Shown one piece after another: positions 1 through 11,700 of a stretch of DNA of 52,704 nucleotides (positions within the stretch are counted from its first letter, which is position 1; every line of letters starts with the position of its first letter). This stretch comes from Bacteroidales bacterium (GTDB lineage: Bacteria; Bacteroidota; Bacteroidia; Bacteroidales; ML635J-15). The stretch spans positions 34,293 through 86,996 of the forward strand of contig JAQVOJ010000002.1 in the NCBI GenBank assembly GCA_028702675.1, in the 5' to 3' direction. Below the pieces are notes generated by a model. The model did not search any database and had not been told where the DNA came from. It saw only the letters and a program-made list of their open reading frames with translations. A program made the position numbers and the translations under genes.

Positions 1-62
1 CCGCATGAAATAAGAATGCTTGTTACTACCAAGAGCAGCGTAATCAATCGTAAAGTTTTCAT
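1..62 (-). CDS. Lipoprotein, N-terminal fragment only
   Basis: An ATG on the minus strand at 62 opens a frame that runs off the left edge of the window. Its 20 complete codons encode a basic start (MKT-R), a hydrophobic stretch and the lipobox LISC, followed by Gly (last codon cut). This is a type II signal peptide, so the product is probably a lipoprotein anchored through the Cys. Nothing can be said about the mature protein. The 148 bp between this gene and the next one (63-210) show no gene. Confidence 0.6.
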   Translation of the reverse strand, partial: MKTLRLITLLLVVTSILISC

Positions 63-210
63 AATAATAGTTTTAATAAATGTTTATAATTTTCACAAAT
101 ATATAAAATGCAGAATAAAACTAACATTCAAATTTATATTTATAATACTCTTAGACTTTAATACACGGATTTACCTGAGTTTTAAAATGTAATGCTTTTT
201 ACAGAACAAT

Positions 211-2565
211 TTATTTTTTAATAATTTTTTCAGTAATAATCTCTGTATCAGTAATAATATTGATTAAATAAATTCCATTGGAGTAATTAGAGAAATCTAA
301 ATTTACCTGTTGATTGGTTATATCTTTTTTCATAATTATTTTTCCTGCTATATCAGAAATTTCAATTTTACGAATAATTTCAAAATTATTAGAATTTATA
401 AAATCAATACTTACATGTCCGGTTGTTGGATTTGGATATATAGAGATATCTTTTCTTTTCAATGTTTCAATTCCAACCCAAGCATTAACGGTAATATCGA
501 AACTGCAAGTATTTTCATTGCCTGCGATATCGGTTGTTGTCCAAGTTACTGTAGTAGTTCCGATTTCAAAGCTGGCATCATATAAAGATTCAGTATTTGT
601 ATAATCATTGATTAAATTTGCTATTTCGCAATTATCATTAACTATTGCATCCAATCCTGTATTTTCGACCATAAAATTAGTTTGTCCTTGTTCAAGCTCA
701 ATGATTTGGTTTTCAACACAATTTATTGTTGGGTTTATAATATCCTCTTCAAATGTTATCTCAATGTCATCTGAATTTTGACAGTTTCCGTTATCAAGAG
801 TCCATGTAAGAGTATATGTACCGATAGCATCTGCTGTAAATATAGCATTAGGTAAATATTCGTTATCAAATGAACCTGTACCTCCCGATGAAATTGTCCA
901 TATTCCAATTTCACTGTTAGTAGGGCTGTTTGCATCAAGTACATATTCTAATGAACAAGTTTGGGTGTCATCTTCGCCTGCAATAGGATTGGGTAATTCA
1001 TTTACTTCTATATAAATATCATCAGAAGTTTCGCATAAATATTCGTTAGACACGGTAACCGAATAAGTGTTTTCTGTTTGAATTTCAATAGTTTGAGTAT
1101 CTTCAGAATTGCTCCATAAATAAGAAGTATAATTTGTCCCTGCATCAAGCATCACTGTTTCGCCATTGCAAATTACTGTATCATTGCCTAAATTTACAGG
1201 AATAGGTAGTTGTGTTTCATAAGCACCTAAATCGTAGGCGCCATTTACAAGACGGGGTACACCAATAATATCAAGACTAATCTCTGATAGAAGCGTGTCA
1301 ATATCAATGCCGTAGTCAATACAAGGAGACCCGCAAGTAAGGCGAAAATCTCCGCCAGCAGGGTTTATCCATAATGGGTCAGTATTTATATTATTGGAAA
1401 TTGTAATATACGCCTCATATAATGTTAACCCATTTTCAATATTATTATTATAGAACTGCATATATTCATCAGGAGAATCAATATAGATTTGTGCATAACC
1501 TCCTTGATCGGTGTTGCCACCTATAATATTATTAGCAAAGAAGCAACTATCATTATAGCACCCAATAGAATAAGCGCCTCCATAATTTCCTGAATTATTA
1601 GATACAACAGTATTATTAATGTGGTAACCGCCTGCATAATATTTTATGCCAACTGCAGCACCATTATGATCGGCAGAATTTTCAAAAAACAGATTATTAA
1701 TAACATAGGGATGTGCATATCCACTTACTATCATAGCTCCTCCTTGTGTAGTTGAATAGTTTTGGGTAAATGCACAATTCATAACCAAAGCATCACTATG
1801 TCCTGATATTTTTATTGCACCACCGCCATGCCCTGACTCATATTCATTAGCATCATAAAACGAGCTATTCTTATAGAAATAACAATTCGAGATAATAGTT
1901 TGGTCAAATAATTCAATATCATTTTCGCAACCGATTGCTATTGCTCCGCCTCCACAGGAATAACCGTTATATATGGCATTATTATGCAAAAAAATACAAC
2001 TGTCAATTATAGCTGTAGCATCAAACACTAATCCTATTGCACCACCCCATTGTAGAGTGGTATTATAAGCAAATGTACAATTAGTAAAACTTGCAAAAGC
2101 ATTATATCGTAGCTTTATTGCACCTCCGGTTCCTTCGTTCCAATCATTATCTTTGTTGTATCCAAAATAAAATCCGCAATATTTAAAACACGAAGTATCG
2201 TTGTCTGCCATATTACCTGTTTCATTGTCAAATTCAATTCCATCCCATCCTGTGTGGTCATATAAATGATAACCTGTAGTGTCGCAAACAGTATAGATAA
2301 TTGAATCTGCAGGGGTTCCTATTGATTGTATAGTTCCTTCTACCATAATTTTGTGAAAACCACGGAATACAATTTTTGATCCCGGTTCAATAGATAATAT
2401 AACATTATCGAGGATGATTAATGAAGTGTCAACAAATACAGTATCGTAAGCCCAAGTAGTACTTACATCAATGGTATCAGTCATTTCATTCACAAAATAA
2501 TTCTGTGCATTTGTATAATAAGAAAACCAGCACATGATTATTAAAATTAAAGATAGTTTTTTCAT
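211..2565 (-). CDS. T9SS-exported right-handed beta-helix protein
   Basis: This 784-residue protein starts with a Sec signal peptide ending near residue 20 (TNAQ). Residues of about 100-400 form Asn- and Gly-rich rungs of a parallel beta-helix, with phrases such as GGAI and NNTV recurring at rung spacing. A segment with IDYG and later DLGAYE follows, which is the ending of the choice-of-anchor Q domain. Two Ig/PKD-like domains and a HYR-like domain (TTDIAGNENTC) come next. The last ~75 residues, from ISIYPNPTTG, are a T9SS type A sorting domain. The protein should therefore cross the outer membrane and be anchored or released at the surface. Beta-helices of this kind occur in polysaccharide lyases and in adhesins. 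No catalytic site could be picked out, so an enzymatic role is open. Confidence 0.85.
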   Translation of the reverse strand: MKKLSLILIIMCWFSYYTNAQNYFVNEMTDTIDVSTTWAYDTVFVDTSLIILDNVILSIEPGSKIVFRGFHKIMVEGTIQSIGTPADSIIYTVCDTTGYHLYDHTGWDGIEFDNETGNMADNDTSCFKYCGFYFGYNKDNDWNEGTGGAIKLRYNAFASFTNCTFAYNTTLQWGGAIGLVFDATAIIDSCIFLHNNAIYNGYSCGGGAIAIGCENDIELFDQTIISNCYFYKNSSFYDANEYESGHGGGAIKISGHSDALVMNCAFTQNYSTTQGGAMIVSGYAHPYVINNLFFENSADHNGAAVGIKYYAGGYHINNTVVSNNSGNYGGAYSIGCYNDSCFFANNIIGGNTDQGGYAQIYIDSPDEYMQFYNNNIENGLTLYEAYITISNNINTDPLWINPAGGDFRLTCGSPCIDYGIDIDTLLSEISLDIIGVPRLVNGAYDLGAYETQLPIPVNLGNDTVICNGETVMLDAGTNYTSYLWSNSEDTQTIEIQTENTYSVTVSNEYLCETSDDIYIEVNELPNPIAGEDDTQTCSLEYVLDANSPTNSEIGIWTISSGGTGSFDNEYLPNAIFTADAIGTYTLTWTLDNGNCQNSDDIEITFEEDIINPTINCVENQIIELEQGQTNFMVENTGLDAIVNDNCEIANLINDYTNTESLYDASFEIGTTTVTWTTTDIAGNENTCSFDITVNAWVGIETLKRKDISIYPNPTTGHVSIDFINSNNFEIIRKIEISDIAGKIIMKKDITNQQVNLDFSNYSNGIYLINIITDTEIITEKIIKK

Positions 2566-2935
2566 AAAGATAAAAATTAAGTTTATTTAATGTGGTTTTA
2601 ATTATAGTTCAAATATACTAAATTATTCGAAAAGAAGCTTTATAGTATTAACTAATTACATTGTTTTAATTGCATCTATTGATTAAGATTGCTTAGTAGA
2701 ATTTGGTTCAATTAATGGGAGATAATAACTTGATTCTTTTTATTAATGGTCTTATTGAGAAAATCTGCAAAAAGAAGTATTTGTTTTATTAGTTTTAATA
2801 TAAATGTATAATATGCACATAATGAGCAAATTAGCGTGTATTTGCTGCATTTAGTATCTTTTTAATTGCTAAGTTATTGCTTACATATTTGTGAGCTATT
2901 AGCTGATGAAAACTTACCAATACACAAAGATATAT
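2566..2935. other. 370-bp intergenic region without a gene
   Basis: No reading frame, RNA gene or strong hairpin was seen. Just upstream of the beta-helix gene, on the minus strand, 2617-2610 reads TATATTTG, a match to the Bacteroidota -7 element TAnnTTTG, with TTTTCG at 2633-2628. This is the probable promoter of that gene. The rest is AT-rich and featureless to the eye. Confidence 0.4.
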
Positions 2936-3484
2936 TTACAATACCTTAAAAGAATTTATTATGTTTTGTAGATCGGGATTGTAGATGTTTTTATTCTCGA
3001 GAGTAGTCCAGCTAACCATAAAATAGAGATTCTCTGAGCTTTCGAAACATGCCAATTTATAAAAAATATCATATTCTTCGAGATAACTTACAATATCGAG
3101 TTGCCTTGCTTTAAGTCCGTTTATTTCAAGGTATTCCAAATTATTATCAAAGTCTTCGTCAGTAGCAAACGTGGTGAATTGTAGATAAGCATAAACATCT
3201 AAAATATCGTCTTCGGTAAACTGAGTGTCTTCAAGAAGCTCATTAACAGCATCGATAAATTCTTTTTTGTCTTCATCGATAATTATAAGATACATTTCTT
3301 TATCAACATTCTCACATTGAAGTGATGCTTCAGAGTTTAAATCATTTGTGTCATACAAATAATCAGGAATATCTACACTGTAGAGTTTGTTTATTTTCTT
3401 AGTTTGCCACTTTTGGGGGACTGCAAAGGCACTAATAAAAATACTTGCTATCAAGATGATACTTATGCTTACAATTTTTTTCAT
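2936..3484 (-). CDS. Small secreted protein of unknown function, possibly PsbP/DcrB-like
   Basis: The 182-residue product has a clear signal peptide (MKK, then a hydrophobic run ending SAFA). The mature part is acidic and of mixed alpha/beta character. It begins with a phrase like KLYSVDIPDYL and ends with IINSFKVL. That opening and ending resemble PsbP/DcrB-type periplasmic domains (a 'sv.iP' first strand and a closing 'i..SFk' helix), but this is a pattern impression, not a firm assignment. There is no lipobox and no T9SS sorting domain, so a periplasmic location is likely. The gene lies 85 bp after the M23 peptidase gene and may be read through from it. Confidence 0.6.
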   Translation of the reverse strand: MKKIVSISIILIASIFISAFAVPQKWQTKKINKLYSVDIPDYLYDTNDLNSEASLQCENVDKEMYLIIIDEDKKEFIDAVNELLEDTQFTEDDILDVYAYLQFTTFATDEDFDNNLEYLEINGLKARQLDIVSYLEEYDIFYKLACFESSENLYFMVSWTTLENKNIYNPDLQNIINSFKVL

Positions 3485-3569
3485 TATAATAAATTTTAGT
3501 TTATATTTATAACATATCTCAACTTCTTTTAGTTTAATATTAAAACCAATAATGTTTTTTTTAGTCTAA

Positions 3570-4832
3570 TTAAATTTCAAGAGTAGGAAATTCGATTTTA
3601 TTAATTTCATCAATCCATTTTTGTTTTTCTTTGTTAAATCTGTCCATTTGTTCTGGTGGGACTGGTTCTGCAGGAGGAGCTTCAAACAATAATGGATCAA
3701 TTTTGTACCCGTTTTCATGAATTTCGTAGTGCAAATGAGGTCCTGTACTCCATCCGGTGCTTCCAACATATCCAATAACATCACCCATTTTCACATAATC
3801 TCCAACATTATAATCCCCAAACCTCGACATGTGCATATATACAGTAGAATAGACAGAATTATGTCGAACTTTAACCATGTTTCCGGCACCGGTTCCCCAG
3901 CCTCTAAAAACAATAGTACCGTCGCTGGCTGAATAAATAGGAGTGCCCATAGGTGCAGAATAATCTACAGCGAGATGTTCGGTTACCTTATGAAAAATCG
4001 GATGCATGCGGGCATGACTGTATCGGCTGCTAATTGCAGTGTATTTTAGAGGTGCTTTTAAGAATGTTTTTTGTACAGAATTTCCTTCTTTATCGAAAAA
4101 CATTTGGTTGCAGCTATCCATAGTAAAGGGGATTGCCCAAAATTCACGTTCGTTATGAATAAACAAACCTGCTTTTACTTCATCGATACCAATACTATTA
4201 TCTTCAACAAAAAGCTCTGTATATAAGACTTTAAACGCATCACCTTTTTGTAAACCATAAAAGTCAATTGTCCATGCAAAAGTTTGCGACATAGCTATTG
4301 CAAGTTGCCAATTTATTCCTTGATCGTTAAGAGTATTCCACAATGAATAATCGATTATTCCTGATGCCGATTTCTGTAATGTATCAACATTTTTACGCAA
4401 TTTTAGTGCATGAATTGTATCGGCTTTAGAAAAATCATAGAGAGTATAAACGACGTTTCCATTTTCGTAAACAAAATATTTAGTTTTGGCGATACTATCA
4501 CATAAAGTATCTTGAAAAACTGTATATGGTTGCCCAACATGCAACAAGGTAAGATTGAAAGTGTCGCAAGACATTTTAGATATTCTATCAACCTCTATGG
4601 CTGTGATACCATATTTACTCATAATTGTTCCAAGTGTTTCTCCCGGACGTACAGTATCGCTCAATATTAAAAATGAGTCAACTACAAAGCCATATTTTTT
4701 TTCAAGTTCGGGTTCTACAAATTCATCAATCTTTTTAGAAATTTCTTTAGGATTAACTTTTGTATTATATAAATATATTATTGCTACAACAATTATACTT
4801 GCAATTATTACTAAAAAAACATCTTTTTTCAT
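3570..4832 (-). CDS. M23 family metallopeptidase (murein endopeptidase)
   Basis: The protein probably cleaves peptidoglycan cross-links in the periplasm. One N-terminal membrane segment (residues ~4-22) anchors it. A LysM-like region follows (SDTVRPGETLGTIMSKYG, about 60-105), then a Csd3-like middle domain, then the M23 domain (about 280-375). The zinc ligands are visible: His and Asp in HLAVD, and HLH in GPHLHYEI, with a further His in YMHM. The order of domains matches DD-endopeptidases of the MepM/Csd3 type. The start was set at the ATG at 4832. An in-frame TTG at 4838 directly after the leuS stop would add two residues (Met-Pro), which is less likely. The 6-bp gap to leuS argues for cotranscription. 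Confidence 0.9.
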   Translation of the reverse strand: MKKDVFLVIIASIIVVAIIYLYNTKVNPKEISKKIDEFVEPELEKKYGFVVDSFLILSDTVRPGETLGTIMSKYGITAIEVDRISKMSCDTFNLTLLHVGQPYTVFQDTLCDSIAKTKYFVYENGNVVYTLYDFSKADTIHALKLRKNVDTLQKSASGIIDYSLWNTLNDQGINWQLAIAMSQTFAWTIDFYGLQKGDAFKVLYTELFVEDNSIGIDEVKAGLFIHNEREFWAIPFTMDSCNQMFFDKEGNSVQKTFLKAPLKYTAISSRYSHARMHPIFHKVTEHLAVDYSAPMGTPIYSASDGTIVFRGWGTGAGNMVKVRHNSVYSTVYMHMSRFGDYNVGDYVKMGDVIGYVGSTGWSTGPHLHYEIHENGYKIDPLLFEAPPAEPVPPEQMDRFNKEKQKWIDEINKIEFPTLEI

Positions 4833-4838
4833 CGGCAA

Positions 4839-7616
4839 TTATTTAACTACGATATTAATTATTTTTTTGGGAACTACTATAGTTTTAATAATAGTTTTTC
4901 CTTCAATCCATTTTTTTGCTGCTTCGTTGCTAAGAGCTGCTTCAATTATTTCATCTTTAGAAGCATTAGCCGGCATTTCCATTTTGAATCTCATTTTACC
5001 GTTAAACGAAACAGGATATTCAAAACTATCTTCGCGAAGATATTTTTCGTTGTATATGGGCCATTCTGCATGCGAAACACTATAATTATTTCCCAATTTA
5101 TTCCACAGTTCCTCAGCGATATATGGAGCATAAGGAGAAATTAAAACTACCAATGGTTCAAGTATTTCACGTTTATTGCAATTCCCGAGTTCGTTAATGC
5201 AAATCATAAAATTACTTACACCTGTATTAAACGAAAAACGTTCAATATCGTCGGTAATTTTCTTAATAGTACGATGCAAAATTTTACGCTCTTCTTCGCT
5301 TGCCTGTTCGTTGCTAAGATAAAACTCTCCATTGGCATTGTGGAATAGTCTCCAAAACTTCTTCAAAAATCTAAATACACCTTCTATTCCGTTTGTGTCC
5401 CAAGGTTTTGCTTGTTCTATCGGACCGAGAAACATTTCGTACATACGCAAAGTGTCGGCGCCGTATTTATCGATTAAATCGTCAGGATTAACTACGTTAT
5501 AAAGCGATTTTGACATTTTTTCGATTTCCCATCCACAAATATATTTCCCATTTTCAAGCATAAAGTCTGCATCTGAGAATTCAGGTTGCCATTTTTTAAA
5601 CGCTTCAATATCCAACTCATCGTTATCAACGATATTAACGTCAACGTGCAAAGCCTGAGTATCATAATCTTTCTTCAAATTTTTAGAAATAAAAGTGTTT
5701 TTACCTTTAATTCTATAAACAAAATTTGATCTGCCTTGTATCATTCCTTGATTTATCATTTTCTGGAATGGCTCATCTTTAGGAGTAAGTCCGATATCGT
5801 ATAGAAATTTATTCCAAAACCGAGCATAAAGTAAGTGTCCGGTAGCGTGTTCTCTTCCTCCCATGTAGAAGTCCACATTTTGCCAATAATCTATTGCTTC
5901 TTCTGAAAAATATCTTTCGTTGTTGTGAGGATCCATATATCGGAGATAATATCCGCTTGATCCGGCAAATCCGGGCATTGTGTTGGTTTCGAGAGGATAT
6001 CCTTCTTTTGTTTTCCAGTTTTTTGCACGAGCCAAAGGTGGTTTGCCACTTTCGGTAGGTAAATATTTATCTACTTCGGGTAATTCAAGCGGCAAATCAT
6101 TTTCGCTAAGAGTATATGGAATTTCATTTTTGTAATAAACAGGGAATGGTTCGCCCCAATATCGCTGGCGGCTAAAAATAGCATCTCTCAAACGGTAATT
6201 AATCTGCCCATGCCCAATGCCCATTTCTTCGATTTTAGAAGTTACGGCGGCAATTGCATCTTTAACGTCCATGCCAGTAATAAATCCGGAATTTATTGCT
6301 TTTCCCTCTTTTGAATCGTAAGAAGTTTCCCATGTTGATGTATCGGTAGGTTCGTCGCCATCAGCAAGAATAACCTGAGTAATTGGAATATCGTATTTTC
6401 GTGCAAATGCAAAATCTCTGCTATCGTGAGCAGGAACAGCCATAATTGCACCTGTTCCGTAACCGATAAGTACGTATTCGGCAATATAAACAGGAATTTT
6501 TGCCCCGTTTAGAGGATTTATTGCATAAGCACCTGTAAACTGTCCGCTTACTTCTTTGTTTGCCATACGGTCAACATCCGATTTACTTTTGGTTTTTAGG
6601 ATGTATTCCTCTACTTTCTCTTTGTATTTATCTGTAGTAATATGTAAAGCAAGTTCGTGTTCGGGTGCCAGAACCATAAAAGTTGTTCCCCAAAGTGTAT
6701 CGGGTCGAGTTGTAAATATTTCGATTGGTTGATTACTTCCTTCGATTGAAAAAATAACCGAAGCACCTTCGCTACGTCCAATCCAATTAGTTTGAATATC
6801 TTTAACCGGTTCGGGCCAATCAATTTTATCTAGCCCATCGAGCAATCGTTGTGCATATGCTGTAATTCTGAGCGACCATTGACGCATGGTTTTGCGTTCT
6901 ACCGGATGTCCTCCACGAACCGATAAGCCTTCGCTAACTTCGTCGTTAGCAAGTACAGTACCTAATGCAGGGCACCAGTTTACCATAGTATCGGCAAGGT
7001 AAGCTAAACGGTAGCACATTAAAATTTCTTGCTGTTGTTTTTCATCAAACTGTTTCCAATCTGATGAAGAAAAATCTTCATGTTCGTTATGTGGAGCATT
7101 AATCTTGGAAGAACCATTTTGTTCAAAATGCTTTATAAGATTTTCAACAGGCATAGCTTTATCAGCATCATTATCGTAATAGTGATGAAAAAGCTGAATA
7201 AATGTCCATTGTGTCCATTTATAATAATTTGGGTCGCTTGTACGAACTTCTCTGTCCCAATCGTAATTAAATCCGATGCGGTCTAACTGTTCACGATATC
7301 GCTTAATATTTTTTTCTGTAGTAATTGCCGGATGAGTTCCGGTTTGTATTGCATATTGCTCGGCAGGTAATCCGTAAGCATCGTAACCCATAGGGTGCAA
7401 TACATTAAAACCTTTCAGTCGTTTGTAGCGGCTATAAATATCAGAAGCAATATATCCGAGAGGATGTCCTACGTGTAAGCCTGCTCCTGATGGATATGGA
7501 AACATGTCTAAAACATAAAATTTGGGTTTGTTATGGTCAATTTCTACTTTGTAGGTTTTATTTTCTTGCCAATAATTACGCCATTTCTTTTCAATATCGT
7601 TAAAATTATATTCCAT
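4839..7616 (-). CDS. leuS: Leucyl-tRNA synthetase
   Basis: This class I aminoacyl-tRNA synthetase charges tRNA-Leu in the cytoplasm. The first catalytic signature is HVGH near residue 47 (with [16 protein letters not shown] around it), and the second is KMSKS near residue 702. The CP1 editing domain is present and has its threonine-rich TTRPDTLWG motif (~305) and the conserved Asp in [10 protein letters not shown]. The length of 925 residues is longer than the ~860 of the E. coli enzyme. Extra sequence lies around residues 155-200 and between the editing domain and KMSKS, which is common in this phylum. The M23 peptidase gene follows after 6 bp. The gene is single and looks intact. Confidence 0.98.
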   Translation of the reverse strand: MEYNFNDIEKKWRNYWQENKTYKVEIDHNKPKFYVLDMFPYPSGAGLHVGHPLGYIASDIYSRYKRLKGFNVLHPMGYDAYGLPAEQYAIQTGTHPAITTEKNIKRYREQLDRIGFNYDWDREVRTSDPNYYKWTQWTFIQLFHHYYDNDADKAMPVENLIKHFEQNGSSKINAPHNEHEDFSSSDWKQFDEKQQQEILMCYRLAYLADTMVNWCPALGTVLANDEVSEGLSVRGGHPVERKTMRQWSLRITAYAQRLLDGLDKIDWPEPVKDIQTNWIGRSEGASVIFSIEGSNQPIEIFTTRPDTLWGTTFMVLAPEHELALHITTDKYKEKVEEYILKTKSKSDVDRMANKEVSGQFTGAYAINPLNGAKIPVYIAEYVLIGYGTGAIMAVPAHDSRDFAFARKYDIPITQVILADGDEPTDTSTWETSYDSKEGKAINSGFITGMDVKDAIAAVTSKIEEMGIGHGQINYRLRDAIFSRQRYWGEPFPVYYKNEIPYTLSENDLPLELPEVDKYLPTESGKPPLARAKNWKTKEGYPLETNTMPGFAGSSGYYLRYMDPHNNERYFSEEAIDYWQNVDFYMGGREHATGHLLYARFWNKFLYDIGLTPKDEPFQKMINQGMIQGRSNFVYRIKGKNTFISKNLKKDYDTQALHVDVNIVDNDELDIEAFKKWQPEFSDADFMLENGKYICGWEIEKMSKSLYNVVNPDDLIDKYGADTLRMYEMFLGPIEQAKPWDTNGIEGVFRFLKKFWRLFHNANGEFYLSNEQASEEERKILHRTIKKITDDIERFSFNTGVSNFMICINELGNCNKREILEPLVVLISPYAPYIAEELWNKLGNNYSVSHAEWPIYNEKYLREDSFEYPVSFNGKMRFKMEMPANASKDEIIEAALSNEAAKKWIEGKTIIKTIVVPKKIINIVVK

Positions 7617-7917
7617 ATTTTACATTTCTATTTTAAGCTTGCGAATTTATAAAATATTATTGAGTGGAGGAAAATTGATTTTTAAGCTAGTCAAGAGCTT
7701 ACATTAAGTCTGAAATAATTATGATTTTTCGGTTTTTTGAGTATATGTGCGTTGTGGTTTTCTCATTCCGGTAATCTTGATATATTTCAGTTCTTTTTAA
7801 ATAATGTCGAAGACTCAAAATCTAGTCATTTCAAATATTAGAATACATTAAACAAAATTTAAACATTTTATTAGCGTGATTGTTAAATAAATATCAAATA
7901 AAATAAAACAAAAGCCT
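7617..7917. other. Divergent intergenic region between leuS and the dehydrogenase gene
   Basis: This 301-bp stretch separates two genes that point away from each other, so it should hold both promoters. No full TTTG-N19-21-TAnnTTTG match was found on either strand, no RNA gene was recognised, and no conserved hairpin upstream of leuS (such as a T-box) could be identified by eye. Confidence 0.3.
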
Positions 7918-8727
7918 ATGCGTGTTAAGCAAAAAACAATAGTTGTTACGGGTGCTGCCAGCGGAATTGGTCGAGAATTAAGTTTGGCACTATTAAAAAA
8001 AGGAGCCAGAGTTGCCGCTCTTGATATTAATGAAGAAGGATTACAGGAAACATTATCTCTGTCTAATGATAATGGGGAAAATATGTCGTTGCATACAATA
8101 AATATTACTGATAAGGATGCAGTTTCTGCACTTCCCGAAAAGATTATTGAAAAGCATGGCAGTATTGATGGATTAATAAATAATGCAGGAATAATTCAAC
8201 CATTTGTTAAGGTAAACGATTTAGAATATGATTCTATTAAAAAAGTAATAGACATTAATTTTTGGGGAGTGATTTATTTAACCAAAGGCATTTTGCCATA
8301 TTTATATAAACGAAGCGAAGCCCATATTGTAAATGTATCGAGTATGGGGGGATTTTTGCCAGTTCCAGGACAAACGCTATATGGTGCATCAAAAGCAGCA
8401 GTAAAACTTTTAACGGAGGGATTATATTCAGAACTTAGAGATACAAATATAAGAGTAACTATTGTTTTTCCGGGTGCCATAGCAACAAATATAAGTTCCA
8501 ATTCGGGTTTAGTTGACAAAGAAGCAGAAAAACAACAAACAGAAGAATCTAGTTTCAAAGCTTTACCGGCGCCAAAAGCTGCAGAGATTATAATTAAAGC
8601 GATAGAAAAAAACAAGTTTAGAGTATGTGTTGGAAAAGATGCCAGAACAATGGATTTACTTTATCGTTTATTTCCAAAATATGCAACTAATATGATAGCA
8701 AAAAAGATGGCTACTTTACTTGGATAA
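7918..8727 (+). CDS. SDR family NAD(P)-dependent oxidoreductase
   Basis: The product is a 269-residue classical short-chain dehydrogenase. It has the nucleotide-binding motif TGAASGIG (residues 12-19), the NNAG motif (~90), the catalytic Ser in VNVSSMGG (~141) and the catalytic YGASK (Tyr ~155, Lys ~159). An Asp at the end of the second strand (ALDIN) suggests a preference for NAD over NADP. The C-terminal helices (MDLLYRLFPKYATNMIAKKM) are of the type seen in SDRs that act on lipophilic substrates, but the substrate is unknown. The gene stands alone between leuS and the giant adhesin gene, with which it is convergent (6 bp apart). Confidence 0.9.
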   Translation: MRVKQKTIVVTGAASGIGRELSLALLKKGARVAALDINEEGLQETLSLSNDNGENMSLHTINITDKDAVSALPEKIIEKHGSIDGLINNAGIIQPFVKVNDLEYDSIKKVIDINFWGVIYLTKGILPYLYKRSEAHIVNVSSMGGFLPVPGQTLYGASKAAVKLLTEGLYSELRDTNIRVTIVFPGAIATNISSNSGLVDKEAEKQQTEESSFKALPAPKAAEIIIKAIEKNKFRVCVGKDARTMDLLYRLFPKYATNMIAKKMATLLG

Positions 8728-8733
8728 TGCAAA

Positions 8734-11700
8734 TTAATAAATAACAGTTACCACTCCATTATAAGTATCAGTTCCATTGCCTAAATTAATAATATACAAA
8801 TATGATCCTGTAGGCACCGGAGAATAATTATGAGTGCCATCCCAAAAACCTTCTGAGGCAAGACTTTCGTAGATTAATTGCCCCCATCGGTTATAAACTT
8901 GAATAAATGCTTTTGGAAAAAGACCTATATTTCCAATCTCCCAAGTGTCGTTGAAGCCATCATCATTAGGAGAAAAAGCACTTGGTATTTGCAAACAATC
9001 AACATGATTATCCTCTAATTCTATCTCTTCAAATACAAGTTCGCAGCCATGGTCGTCAACAATTATTAATTCATACAATCCTTCGTACAGGCTATCTATA
9101 GGTTGAGTATTATATTGATTGCCATTTACTAAAAATGTGTATGGTTCGGTACCCCCACTAACATCAAGCATGATGTTACCATCGTAATTCCCTATGCATG
9201 AAGGATTGATAGGAATATATTCTGCTTTTAAAGGTCGTGGTTGACCAATGAATATATTAGAGTCTGTTACACAGCTGTTTGCGTCAGTAATGGTAAGAAA
9301 ATAAACATCTTGCCCAAGGTTTCTGACAATTTGAGTATTTATAAAATGATCATCAACAAACCAGTGATATTGGTAGGGTGGGGTGCCTCCTGCTCCTGAG
9401 GCATTTATAACACCATCTTGGTCTCCATAGCAACTTATTGGTGAAATATTCAAATCAATATCTAATGGAGCTTGAGGTTGAGAAATAAAACATGAATCTA
9501 TAGCCTCACAGTTATTATTGTCGGTGATTGTAACAAAATAGTCTCCTGCCGGCAATCCGCTAATCTGAGAGCTTGAAGCTCCATTTTCCCATAATATAGT
9601 ATATCCTGGCGAACCTCCACTTATATTTATTATAGCACTACCTGAAGAATTTCCATAACATTTTACGTTTGATGTATTAATCTGTGTAATAATTTCTGGT
9701 GGTTGGTTAACATTAACAACATTGCTGCCACTACAACCCCATGAATCTGTAATAGTTAGAGAATAATTTCCTGCGGCAAGATTCTGATTTTCTGATTCGT
9801 AAACTCCATTACTCCAAATATAATTAAATTCAGCAAAACCTTGAGGCATTGTGCCAATAAGAGTTGCAGTATTGTCTCCAAAACATTCAATAAAATCTGT
9901 TTGTGAAATAAGAACCTCATTGGTTCCTTCGGGATCAATTCTAAAAGTTTGTTCGTAGAAGCAATTATTTGCATCCGTTATCGAAAGAGTATATGATCCG
10001 GCAACAAGATTTGAATTAATAGCTTCGTTACTTTCTCCTTCGCTCCACTCATAGTTGTAATCTTGAGTTCCGCCGGTAACTATTACTGCAATTGAACCTA
10101 AGGAGTTTCCGCAGTCAACATTTGTAATATTTGCAGTAATTTCAATAGGATCGGGGCTTGTAATATTTACTTGATGCTCACTTTCGCATCCTGCATCATC
10201 GGTAATAGTAAGCTCATAAATACCTGCTTGAAGGTTTTCAAGATTTGTGTTATTACCACCCGGAGGATTTTGCCACGAATAAATATATGGTTCTGTACCA
10301 CCCTCGGCATGTATGCTTACAGAGCCGTCGTCAAAGCCATAGCAAGAAACCGGTTCAATATTATCAATAATCAAATGTACTGCTTCGGGTTCGCTTACTG
10401 TAATACTTTCTACGGCAATACAATTATTATCATCTGTTACAGTGAGCGTATAATCACCTGCCGATAGGTTATTTGGAGAAGGATTATTTCCGATATTTTC
10501 GTCGTCCCAAATATATAAATAAGGAGGAGTTCCACCTGTAACATCAGTAGTAACTGCTCCATCTGAATATGCATTACAAGTAACATTATTAAGTAAATCA
10601 ATATTTAATTGAAGTGCATCCGGCTCTATTAGGGTTGCACTATCGTTTACGGTACAGCCTCGAGCATCGGTAACTTGAATATAATACATGTCAGTATAAA
10701 GAGCTGTAATATCTTGATTTACAGACGTAGTACCTCCTGACCAATAATAAATATAATTTGGAGTTCCTTCGCTTATGCTTATATATATGCTTCCATTGTT
10801 TAATCCGTTGCACGAAGGATTATTTATGCTGTCAAAATTTATTTCGGGTATTGAATGAACTGTAACATCAAAATATGCAGTATCAGTGCAAGAATTATTA
10901 TCGGTATAATGATAAATTACAGTGTGTGTTCCTACTCCGGCATTTTCGGGAATAAAACTATTTCCATTAATACCCTGTCCTTCGAAAATTCCACCTGCAG
11001 GAGTCCCTGTTAATAGGCTACTATTTTCATTTAAACAATAATCTGTATCAAGTCCTGAAAAACTACTTCTCGGTAAGTCATTAACAGTAATTGTAGTGTA
11101 GATTTCAGAAATACAAGAATTTACATTTGTATATGAGTAAAAAATATCATGAGTACCAATACCGGCATCTTGGGGGATAAACATGTTTCCTGATAATCCA
11201 TTCCCTGTAAGTATACCTCCCGAAATATTTACATTAATTTCTTGAGCAGATTCATTTAAACACATAGAATTATCAAGTGCAATAAACTCAACAAAACTAG
11301 TATCGTTTACAACAATATCAATATTATCGGTAGCAGAACAAGTACCATTAATAATATTATATGTAATGTTATGATTTCCTACGCCTGCCTGCATGGGGTC
11401 AAATTCACCGGTTGAGGCATCAGTGATACCGCTACCTGACCAAGTTCCGCCACTTATTGCAGCACTTAGCATAATTGGATTTGAGTTTATACATACTGCT
11501 CCTGGAACTGAAATACTTGGGTCGGGATATTCATCTACAACTACATCATAAGTATCAGTGTCGGAACACGAACCATTTTGCACTGAATATTGAACAGTAT
11601 AAGTGCCGGCACCAACCTGAACAGGACTGAATAAGCCTTGATTAACATTGGTAATTCCTGTGCCGCTCCAGATTCCACCGGGGCTTGCTGCCGATAAGTT

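Noticed and set aside
4555-5085. Plus-strand open frame of 176 codons
   Set aside because: It lies antisense to leuS and the M23 peptidase gene, both of which are certain. The translated sequence is a low-complexity hydrophobic mix with no recognisable domain.
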